Source: an uncultured Clostridium sp.
Lineage (GTDB): Bacteria > Bacillota > Clostridia > UBA1212 > UBA1255
Assembly: GCA_900555605.1 (NCBI GenBank)
Contig: USLW01000074.1
Coordinates: 1 to 8,259 of the forward strand
Length of the DNA stretch: 8,259 bases
Reading direction: 5' to 3'
Each line of letters starts with the position of its first letter. The first letter of the stretch is position 1. Positions 1 through 4,912 of this stretch are shown here, one piece after another. Both the position numbers and the translations under genes were made by a program. Below the pieces are notes generated by a model. The model saw only the letters and a list, made by a program, of their open reading frames with translations. It ran no database searches and was not told where the DNA came from.

Positions 1-122
1 GTTCCAAGGCTGCCGTCCCGGTTCGGACACGTCATACCGCCGTTTAACGTCAGTTTGTAGATTTTTCCGCCGAACCGTTCTTTACAATATGTATCAAAAG
101 AATAATAGGGTTTTGTCCACAT
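1..122 (-). CDS. Radical SAM protein, YhcC/YtqA (TIGR01212) type, N-terminal fragment
   Basis: Read on the minus strand, an ATG at 122-120 opens a frame of 40 codons that runs off the window start without a stop. The peptide contains RFGGKIYKLTLNGG (residues 16-29), then MTCPNRDGSLG (30-40). From memory this closely matches the N-terminus of E. coli YhcC (RYGQKVHKLTLHGG, then SCPNRDG) and the TIGR01212 radical SAM family, where this cysteine is the first ligand of the SAM-binding [4Fe-4S] cluster and the other two follow in GGCxxC. Those two would lie just outside the window. The biochemical role of the family is not firmly established to my knowledge. A GAGG at 138-135 is a possible ribosome binding site, with a rather long 12-nt spacing. 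The gene diverges from rex. Family assignment is fairly sure despite the short length; function is open. Confidence 0.8.
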   Translation of the reverse strand, partial: MWTKPYYSFDTYCKERFGGKIYKLTLNGGMTCPNRDGSLG

Positions 123-335
123 CTGTTTTCTCTGCCTCACTATAATGCTGACAATGCTGACATACAGCATACCGTATTTACGTCCCTGCTTTTGATCGCC
201 TGTACGCGTGCAGACTCCGGCCGCCCGCGGCCCGCAACCAGGTCCGCCGATTTGTCCCGGGGCCGGAACCATCCCCGCGCATTGTGCATAGTATATCTTA
301 AACGGCAATACATAATGAAAGGAATGTGTCACCCT
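123..335. promoter_or_regulatory. Divergent intergenic region between the radical SAM gene and rex
   Basis: This 213-bp stretch separates two divergent genes and must hold promoters for both, but no convincing pair of -35 and -10 boxes can be assigned. A TATAAT lies at 141-146 on the plus strand with no good -35 partner; its reverse side gives TATAGT, too close to the minus-strand start to be its promoter. Positions 144-161 are a perfect tandem repeat, 2 x AATGCTGAC, and ATGCTG (154-159) also pairs with CAGCAT (165-170) around a 5-nt centre. Positions 211-290 are strongly GC-rich, including GGCCGC-CC-GCGGCC at 219-232. The plus-strand frame of rex stays open back to 192, but that extension resembles no Rex protein. 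Confidence 0.5.
144..170. repeat. Tandem AATGCTGAC repeat with inverted ATGCTG copy
   Basis: AATGCTGAC occurs twice head to tail at 144-152 and 153-161. The second ATGCTG (154-159) forms a perfect 6-bp inverted repeat with CAGCAT (165-170). The three ATGCTG units sit between two divergent genes, which is where a shared operator would be expected. No known regulator is recognised from this motif. Confidence 0.55.
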
Positions 336-998
336 ATGGCTGGCGAAAGAAAAGCATTTCCCCGGATCTCCGATCAGACGCTTCAGCGTCTTCCTTATTA
401 TAATAACTATTTTAAAGCGCTGCGCAACAAAAATATACAAAATGTCTCTATTCCGTTTATTGCAAACGCTATGCGACTGAATGAAAATCAGGTACGAACA
501 GATCTCAGCTGTTTTGTCCGGCATGCCTGGAACGCAAGAGGCGGCTTTTCCGTAATACAGTTATCCCGCGATTTGGATACCTTTTTTTGTTGTAAAAATA
601 CAAATCGGGCCGTGCTGGTCGGAACCGGCCGTCTGGGCCGCGCCCTGCTCTGCCACGCCTGCTGCTGCCGGGACGGGGTAGAAATTATCGGCGCATTCGA
701 CTGTGCGGCACAGGTTTCCGCACAGTGTGAGGAAACCGTGATCGGCGATACACAGATCTATCAAATGGATACCTTTGCGCATTTCTGCCGGACCCTCCAC
801 GTCCATATCGGAATCCTGACAGTGCCGGCTGCCGCGGCCCAGGAAGTCTGCAGCCTGATGGTCCGCAGCGGAATTCTTGCTATTTTGAATTTCGCCCCGG
901 TCTGCCTTGAGGTCCCGGAGCACATCCGTGTGCATAATGAAAATTTTTCAGCTGATCTGTGCGCACTTTCCAGAGAATTGGCCGGAGGTGCAAAATAG
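336..998 (+). CDS. rex: Rex-family redox-sensing transcriptional repressor (cysteine-rich variant)
   Basis: Rex proteins are homodimers with an N-terminal winged helix and a C-terminal NAD(H)-binding Rossmann domain; they repress fermentation genes and leave DNA when NADH is high. Here ISDQTLQRLPYY (11-22) starts the DNA-binding domain, NENQVRTDLS (49-58) is the recognition region, GTGRLGRA (96-103) is the dinucleotide loop, VPAAAAQE (163-170) and NFAPVCLEVP (185-194) are Rossmann-domain signatures. The length of 220 aa is normal. I chose ATG 336 because AAAGGA at 318-323 precedes it and Rex homology begins just after it; ATG 315 and 324 are alternatives. Odd points: 13 cysteines, including a CHACCC run (106-111); RTDLS in place of the usual RKDLS; and NARGGFS where GKRGVGY is typical. 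The gene precedes adhE, a classic Rex target, which carries a Rex-like operator. Family assignment is firm; whether it binds the standard operator is inferred. Confidence 0.9.
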   Translation: MAGERKAFPRISDQTLQRLPYYNNYFKALRNKNIQNVSIPFIANAMRLNENQVRTDLSCFVRHAWNARGGFSVIQLSRDLDTFFCCKNTNRAVLVGTGRLGRALLCHACCCRDGVEIIGAFDCAAQVSAQCEETVIGDTQIYQMDTFAHFCRTLHVHIGILTVPAAAAQEVCSLMVRSGILAILNFAPVCLEVPEHIRVHNENFSADLCALSRELAGGAK

Positions 999-1072
999 GC
1001 TGGTCTGCGGCGAAAAATTAGGAGACTGCATCCGGCCGGCCCAGACAACTGTCATACTTTAAATAAATATAA

Positions 1073-1114
1073 ACATATCGATATTTATATATCGATATGT
1101 ATTTTTTATATTTT
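1073..1114. repeat. 12-bp perfect AT-rich inverted repeat followed by a T-rich run
   Basis: ACATATCGATAT (1073-1084) and ATATCGATATGT (1089-1100) are perfect inverted copies around TTAT. Each arm also contains the self-palindrome ATATCGATAT (1075-1084 and 1089-1098), so the element can equally be read as two operator copies spaced 14 bp apart. It is followed by ATTTTTTATATTTT. It lies 75 bp after the rex stop. Two readings are possible: a weak intrinsic terminator for rex, since only 3 of 12 stem pairs are G-C, or a tandem regulator-binding site upstream of adhE. The sequence does not decide between them. Confidence 0.6.
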
Positions 1115-1140
1115 ACGAACGAATCTGTGTCTGCTAAACT
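1112..1140 (+). promoter_or_regulatory. Possible distal adhE promoter
   Basis: TTTACG (1112-1117, 4 of 6 matches to TTGACA) is followed after 17 bp by an extended -10, TGCTAAACT (1132-1140; its hexamer matches 4 of 6). This would start transcription near 1147 and give a leader of about 94 nt before adhE. Both boxes are only moderate, so it is a secondary candidate. Confidence 0.3.
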
Positions 1141-1156
1141 TTTATCTGTCCGGGTG

Positions 1157-1181
1157 CCGCCGATTTTACTTTCTGCGGCGG
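1157..1181. repeat. CCGCCG / CGGCGG inverted repeat upstream of adhE
   Basis: CCGCCG (1157-1162) pairs with CGGCGG (1176-1181) across a 13-nt loop. It stands just before the candidate Rex operator and has no T-run after it, so it does not look like a terminator. In a transcript from the distal promoter it would form a hairpin upstream of the adhE ribosome binding site. Function unknown. Confidence 0.35.
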
Positions 1182-1190
1182 TCGCGGGAT

Positions 1191-1208
1191 GTGTGAATGA
1201 ATGCACAT
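1191..1208. promoter_or_regulatory. Candidate Rex operator of adhE
   Basis: TGTGAATGAATGCACA at 1192-1207 fits the known Rex operator pattern TTGTGAA-N4-TTCACAA at 11 of the 14 defined positions over 1191-1208; the mismatches are the two outer bases and one inner base of the right half. Its centre lies at about -25 from the start predicted by the TATAAT box at 1213-1218, so a bound repressor would block RNA polymerase. The neighbouring rex gene and the known control of adhE by Rex in Firmicutes support the call. Confidence 0.6.
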
Positions 1209-1212
1209 AACA

Positions 1213-1218
1213 TATAAT
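1213..1218 (+). promoter_or_regulatory. Likely -10 box of the proximal adhE promoter
   Basis: A perfect TATAAT stands 22 bp before the adhE start codon. The -35 position (around 1190-1195) overlaps the Rex-like operator and matches the consensus poorly. Predicted start near 1225 leaves a short leader that includes the GGAG at 1228-1231. Confidence 0.5.
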
Positions 1219-1240
1219 ATCAGAAATGGAGCGATGATGA

Positions 1241-3844
1241 ATGGGAAACGAAAAAGAGCCTGCCATGAAAACAGACGTGAACGCCATGATCGATCAATTA
1301 GTGGCAAATGCGGAAAAAGCATTGGCACAGTACATGTCATTTACACAGGAACAGGTAGATGAGATCGTTCACGCAATGACATTGGCAGGACTGGATCAGC
1401 ACATGTACCTCGCAAAGCTGGCATATGAAGAAACCGGCCGCGGCGTCATGGAGGACAAGGTCATCAAAAATATCTTTGCAACGGAATATATCTGGCACAG
1501 CATCGAGCATCAGAAAACAGTTGACGTAATTGATTCCAACGATATGGAGGGCTATGTGGAGGTAGCAGAGCCAGTGGGCATCGTTGCAGGTGTGACGCCT
1601 GTTACCAACCCGACCTCTACGACCATGTTTAAATCTCTGATCTGTACCAAGACCAGAAATCCCATTATCTTTGCTTTCCATCCCTCCGCGCAGAAATGCT
1701 CTTCAGAGGCGGCCCGTATTTTACTGGAAGCTGCGCGGAAGCACGGCGCACCGGAGCATTGCATCCAGTGGATTGAAAACCCCTCCCTGGAAGCAACTAC
1801 CGCGCTGATGAATCATCCGGGCGTATCGCTGATCTTGGCAACCGGTGGTTCCGGCATGGTGAGATCCGCTTACAGCGCCGGAAAGCCGGCTTTGGGTGTC
1901 GGCCCCGGAAACGTACCCTGCTACATTAATAAAAATGTAAATGTGGCCAGGGCTTGTACGGACCTGATTATTTCCAAGACCTTTGATAACGGCATGATCT
2001 GTGCTTCGGAGCAGGCTGTCATCGTGGATAAGGAAATCCAGGCCGAATTTGAAGCCTTTATGAAGAAGAACAACTGCTATTTCCTGAATAAAGAGGAAAC
2101 AGAGCTGGTTTCCAATTATGTGATTAATAGGGAAAAAATGGCGGTAAATCCTGCTGTAGTCGGGAAACCGGCAGAGGTGATTGCGAAAAATGCAGGCGTT
2201 ACAGTACCGGCGGGAACAAAGATTCTGATCGCGAAGCTGCCGAAGCCTTCGAGAGAGTATCCGCTGTCTTTGGAAAAGCTTTCTCCCGTACTGGCATATT
2301 TTATCAGCAAAGATGAAAAACAGGGCTTTGAATATGCTAAAACCATGCTTGAGTTGGGTGGCTTGGGACATTCCGCGGTCATCCATTCCAACGACGATGC
2401 GCTGTGCGTTCGTTACGGCGAAGAAATGAAGGTCGGCCGGGTTATCGTTAATTCTCCTTCTTCTCAGGGCGCCATCGGCGATATTTATAATACAAACACC
2501 CCTTCTCTCACATTGGGCTGCGGCTCCTTCGGAAGAAACTCTACGACTTCCAATGTTTCTTCCGTTAACCTGCTGAACAAAAAGCGCATCGCGAAAAGGA
2601 GAGTCAATATGCAGTGGTTTAAGATTCCGCCGAAAATCTATTTCGAGAAGGGCGCTGTCCAGTATCTCGAGGTTATGCCCAATATTTCAAGAGCATTTAT
2701 CGTAACAGACCCGATGATGGTAAAGCTGGGCTATGTCGATAAGGTTATCTATTATCTCAGAAAACGCGCGGAACACTGTCATTGTGAAATCTTTTCAGAG
2801 GTTGAGCCGGATCCATCCATTGAAACGATTCAGCGGGGCGTTCATTCCATGAACGTATTTGCGCCGGATGTCATTATCGCCTTGGGCGGCGGTTCTGCAA
2901 TTGACGCAGCAAAAGGAATGTGGCTGTTCTATGAGAATCCGGATACGGATTTCGGCGGTCTGCGCCTGAAATTCCTCGACATCAGAAAACGTGCTTTCCA
3001 TTTCCCGAATCTTGGCAAAAAGGCACAGCTGGTTGCCATTCCTACCACCTCCGGTACGGGCAGCGAGGTTACCTCCTTCTCCGTTATTACGGATAAAAAG
3101 AACGGTAATATCAAATATCCCCTGGCAGATTACGAGCTGACGCCGGATGTGGCAATTATTGACCCGCAGTTTGTGGCCACTATGCCGAAATCCATCACCG
3201 CGGATACCGGTATGGACGTGCTGACCCACGCCCTCGAAGCATATGTTTCCGTATTGGCTTCGGACTATACCAACGGGCTTGCAATGAAAGCAATTGAACT
3301 GATCTTTAAGTACCTGCCCCGCAGCTATGACAACCCCAATGACGAAGTTGCCAGAGAAAAGGTGCATAACGCGTCCTGCATCGCCGGTATGGCCTTCTCC
3401 AATGCGTTCCTCGGAATCAACCACTCCCTGGCTCATAAGCTCGGCGGAGAATTCCACATTCCTCACGGCCGTGCCAATGCGGTTCTACTGCCCCACGTGA
3501 TCGAATACAATGCGCAGCTTCCTACGAAATTTGCCATTTTCCCGAAATACGGTGAATTCATGGCGGATTACAGATATGCGCAGGTATCCAGACAGCTGGG
3601 CTTCGGCGGCAGTACGCAGGAAGAGCAGGTTGCAAACCTGATCCAGGCTGTCAGAGATCTGATGAAACGGCTGAACGTACCGATGACCATTAAAGACTGC
3701 GGGATTGACGAGGCCACCTTCCTGGCGGCAATTCCGGGTTTGGCAGAGCGGGCATTTGAGGACCAGTGCACCACGGCCAATCCGCGTTATCCCCTGGTTT
3801 CCGAACTGGAGGAGCTCTACCGCAAGGCATATTACGGAAAATAA
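1241..3844 (+). CDS. adhE: Bifunctional acetaldehyde-CoA/alcohol dehydrogenase
   Basis: AdhE reduces acetyl-CoA to acetaldehyde and then to ethanol, oxidising two NADH, in the cytoplasm, often as long filaments (spirosomes). The 867-aa length is typical. The N-terminal aldehyde dehydrogenase domain (about 1-445) has the catalytic cysteine Cys254 in FDNGMICASEQ, preceded by GVTPVTNPT (117-125) and GVGPGN (219-224). A linker with NLLNKKRIAKRR (443-454) leads to the iron-dependent alcohol dehydrogenase domain (about 458-867), with the NAD-binding GGGSAIDAAKG (549-559), PTTSGTGSEV (601-610), and likely Fe2+ ligands Asp659, His663, His728 and His742, spaced almost as in E. coli AdhE (653, 657, 723, 737). 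All key residues are present. ATG 1241 is chosen because GGAG (1228-1231) lies 9 nt before it; the downstream ATG 1265, which matches the start of many homologues, has a poor site. Transcription likely ends at 3906-3950 and is probably repressed by Rex. Confidence 0.97.
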   Translation: MGNEKEPAMKTDVNAMIDQLVANAEKALAQYMSFTQEQVDEIVHAMTLAGLDQHMYLAKLAYEETGRGVMEDKVIKNIFATEYIWHSIEHQKTVDVIDSNDMEGYVEVAEPVGIVAGVTPVTNPTSTTMFKSLICTKTRNPIIFAFHPSAQKCSSEAARILLEAARKHGAPEHCIQWIENPSLEATTALMNHPGVSLILATGGSGMVRSAYSAGKPALGVGPGNVPCYINKNVNVARACTDLIISKTFDNGMICASEQAVIVDKEIQAEFEAFMKKNNCYFLNKEETELVSNYVINREKMAVNPAVVGKPAEVIAKNAGVTVPAGTKILIAKLPKPSREYPLSLEKLSPVLAYFISKDEKQGFEYAKTMLELGGLGHSAVIHSNDDALCVRYGEEMKVGRVIVNSPSSQGAIGDIYNTNTPSLTLGCGSFGRNSTTSNVSSVNLLNKKRIAKRRVNMQWFKIPPKIYFEKGAVQYLEVMPNISRAFIVTDPMMVKLGYVDKVIYYLRKRAEHCHCEIFSEVEPDPSIETIQRGVHSMNVFAPDVIIALGGGSAIDAAKGMWLFYENPDTDFGGLRLKFLDIRKRAFHFPNLGKKAQLVAIPTTSGTGSEVTSFSVITDKKNGNIKYPLADYELTPDVAIIDPQFVATMPKSITADTGMDVLTHALEAYVSVLASDYTNGLAMKAIELIFKYLPRSYDNPNDEVAREKVHNASCIAGMAFSNAFLGINHSLAHKLGGEFHIPHGRANAVLLPHVIEYNAQLPTKFAIFPKYGEFMADYRYAQVSRQLGFGGSTQEEQVANLIQAVRDLMKRLNVPMTIKDCGIDEATFLAAIPGLAERAFEDQCTTANPRYPLVSELEELYRKAYYGK

Positions 3845-3905
3845 AATCCCGGGCGGCTGCGGCGGAAGAAAGCCTGCTGCCCGCACCGACCAACGTAGTA
3901 CGGAT

Positions 3906-3950
3906 CGAGACTTCTTCCTGTCTAAAAGCAGGAAGAAGTCTCGGTTTTTT
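3906..3950 (+). terminator. Strong intrinsic terminator after adhE
   Basis: CGAGACTTCTTCCTG (3906-3920) and CAGGAAGAAGTCTCG (3929-3943) form a perfect 15-bp stem with an 8-nt loop, followed by G and six T. It ends the adhE transcript and separates it from the regulator gene downstream. Confidence 0.93.
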
Positions 3951-3974
3951 ATTGATTGCGGCAGCGCTCCTGAT

Positions 3975-3991
3975 TCTGCCGGCACGGCAGA
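3975..3991. repeat. Short TCTGCCG-GCA-CGGCAGA inverted repeat
   Basis: A perfect 7-bp dyad with a 3-nt centre lies between the adhE terminator and the crp/fnr promoter, with no T-run after it. The rest of the 260-bp gap 3845-4104 contains several other dyads: an imperfect one at 3850-3883, the terminator, the palindrome at 4044-4058 and the hairpin at 4074-4092. No gene is seen in the gap. Confidence 0.35.
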
Positions 3992-4024
3992 GCGGTATCA
4001 TAATTTTGCGGAAACAGCAGGGGA

Positions 4025-4053
4025 TTGTTGTACAGCGGCGATTCTGTTATGAT
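4025..4053 (+). promoter_or_regulatory. Likely promoter of the Crp/Fnr-family gene
   Basis: TTGTTG (4025-4030) and an extended -10 TGTTATGAT (4045-4053; hexamer TATGAT, 5 of 6) are 17 bp apart. The predicted start is near 4060, leaving a leader of about 45 nt with a hairpin and an AAGGAGG. The -10 lies inside a 15-bp palindrome, which points to repression, perhaps autorepression. Confidence 0.55.
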
Positions 4054-4058
4054 AACAG
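4044..4058. promoter_or_regulatory. 15-bp palindrome over the crp/fnr -10 box, candidate operator
   Basis: CTGTTAT-G-ATAACAG has perfect 7-bp arms around one central base and covers the -10 hexamer of the promoter just upstream of the regulator gene. The placement fits an autoregulatory operator. Its half-site spacing differs from the common Crp/Fnr layout, so another factor could be the ligand. Confidence 0.5.
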
Positions 4059-4073
4059 TGTATTTCAATCACC

Positions 4074-4099
4074 GCAGCCATATGATGGCTGCAAGGAGG
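4074..4099 (+). promoter_or_regulatory. Hairpin abutting the ribosome binding site of the crp/fnr gene
   Basis: GCAGCCAT (4074-4081) and ATGGCTGC (4085-4092) form a perfect 8-bp stem with a 3-nt loop, and AAGGAGG (4093-4099) begins at the next base. In the mRNA this stem would stack directly beside the Shine-Dalgarno sequence and could modulate translation or mRNA stability. It could also be a DNA-level operator. Confidence 0.5.
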
Positions 4100-4104
4100 A
4101 CATG

Positions 4105-4794
4105 ATGAAGCAACCGTCGGAAGCATCCGCAATTTTGAAATCCTCTGTTCTGTTCCGCGGAATGAATGCAGAAGAACGGCGTTTTGCGCTGACCTTTCTG
4201 CGCGCCTCTGAGTCGTCGTATAAAAAAGGCGATTATATTCTGCGTTTCGGTGAAAAAATACCGGGCTTCGGTCTCGTGCTTTCCGGTACGCTTCAGGTTG
4301 CCATGGATGATATCAACGGCAACCGCATGATTATGGCCACAGTAACGCCGGGGGGAACTTTCGGCGCTTCTCTTTCTTTTCTGGACGCAGAGGAAAGTCC
4401 CATTTACATTACGGCGACATGTGACTGCAGCATCCTTTGGCTGCACACCGACGCGCTCAGGCAGCCCCGCGCCTGCACAGATCTCCGGGCGCACGACATC
4501 CTTCAGCGATTTATTTCAATGTTAGCCGATAAGACTTTGGAGATGAACAACCGGATCCAGATCCTTTCCAAGCGTACGCTCCGGGAAAAGCTGATCACCT
4601 TTTTTTCGCAGCAGGTCCGTCAGGCCGGCAGGGATGCCTTTACCGTACCTTTTGACCGCGGCGGCATGGCCGATTATCTCGGCGCAGACCGCAGCGCCCT
4701 TTCCCGGGAACTCTCGGCAATGCGCAGGGAAGGCATTTTAACATTTCATAAAAACGAATTTCAGATTCTCCGCGCCGGAATGCTTCACGACTGA
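4105..4794 (+). CDS. Crp/Fnr-family transcriptional regulator
   Basis: The 229-aa protein has the Crp/Fnr layout: an N-terminal cyclic-nucleotide-binding-type beta barrel (about 10-118; VLFRGMNAEE, YKKGDYILRFGE, LVLSGTLQVAMDD, TPGGTFGASLSF), a long dimerisation helix (about 125-155), and a winged helix-turn-helix with MADYLGADRSALSRELSAM (188-206), then EGIL. The cAMP-contact signature of Crp is not evident. The four-cysteine [4Fe-4S] pattern of Fnr is absent: the only cysteines are 106, 108 and 124, so the effector is unknown. ATG 4105 sits 5 nt after AAGGAGG; ATG 4102, directly before it in frame, is only 2 nt away. The gene lies directly upstream of and codirectional with hydE, 118 bp apart, suggesting it controls the hydrogenase maturation genes. 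Family is certain; target and signal are inferred. Confidence 0.9.
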   Translation: MKQPSEASAILKSSVLFRGMNAEERRFALTFLRASESSYKKGDYILRFGEKIPGFGLVLSGTLQVAMDDINGNRMIMATVTPGGTFGASLSFLDAEESPIYITATCDCSILWLHTDALRQPRACTDLRAHDILQRFISMLADKTLEMNNRIQILSKRTLREKLITFFSQQVRQAGRDAFTVPFDRGGMADYLGADRSALSRELSAMRREGILTFHKNEFQILRAGMLHD

Positions 4795-4831
4795 GCCTTT
4801 TGTTTCTGTTTTGATTTTCCTTTCCTGTTTC

Positions 4832-4845
4832 GTTGCGTATGCAAC
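4832..4845. promoter_or_regulatory. Candidate Crp/Fnr-type activator site of the hyd operon
   Basis: GTTGC-GTAT-GCAAC is a perfect 5-bp dyad with a 4-bp centre, the geometry of Fnr-type sites (TTGAT-N4-ATCAA). Its centre at 4838.5 is exactly -41.5 from the start (4880) predicted by the TATAAT at 4868-4873, the standard class II activator position. No good -35 box is present, as expected for an activator-dependent promoter. The dyad is short, so chance cannot be excluded. Confidence 0.45.
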
Positions 4846-4867
4846 TTAATTTTCGCATATATTTTCA

Positions 4868-4873
4868 TATAAT
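4868..4873 (+). promoter_or_regulatory. Likely -10 box of the hydE promoter
   Basis: A perfect TATAAT with a poor -35 region (CTTAAT at 4845-4850). The predicted start, 4880, lies in the middle of a 10-bp palindrome TCCTGCAGGA (4876-4885). An alternative TATATT lies at 4858-4863. The leader before hydE would be about 33 nt. Confidence 0.5.
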
Positions 4874-4912
4874 CATCCTGCAGGACCAAATAAGCAGGAA
4901 AGGCTGACGGAT

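Noticed and set aside
1721..2386. 221-codon open frame on the minus strand inside the AdhE aldehyde dehydrogenase domain
   Set aside because: Antisense shadow of a conserved gene with no family resemblance.
2795..3466. 223-codon open frame on the minus strand inside adhE
   Set aside because: It lies fully antisense to the well-conserved alcohol dehydrogenase domain, has no recognisable domain, and is explained by codon bias of the sense gene.
3850..3883. Imperfect dyad after the adhE stop as a first terminator
   Set aside because: It has an 18-nt loop, a G-U pair and no T-run; the terminator at 3906-3950 is far stronger.
3705..4052. 115-codon plus-strand frame across the adhE end and terminator
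   Set aside because: Out of frame with adhE, spans the terminator hairpin, and its peptide resembles nothing known.
3766..4104. Upstream in-frame extension of the Crp/Fnr gene
   Set aside because: It would overlap the end of adhE and run through the strong terminator; AAGGAGG next to ATG 4105 and family homology place the start there.
4105..4794. Assignment as a true Fnr with an oxygen-sensing [4Fe-4S] cluster
   Set aside because: The N-terminal cysteine set is absent; only three scattered cysteines exist.
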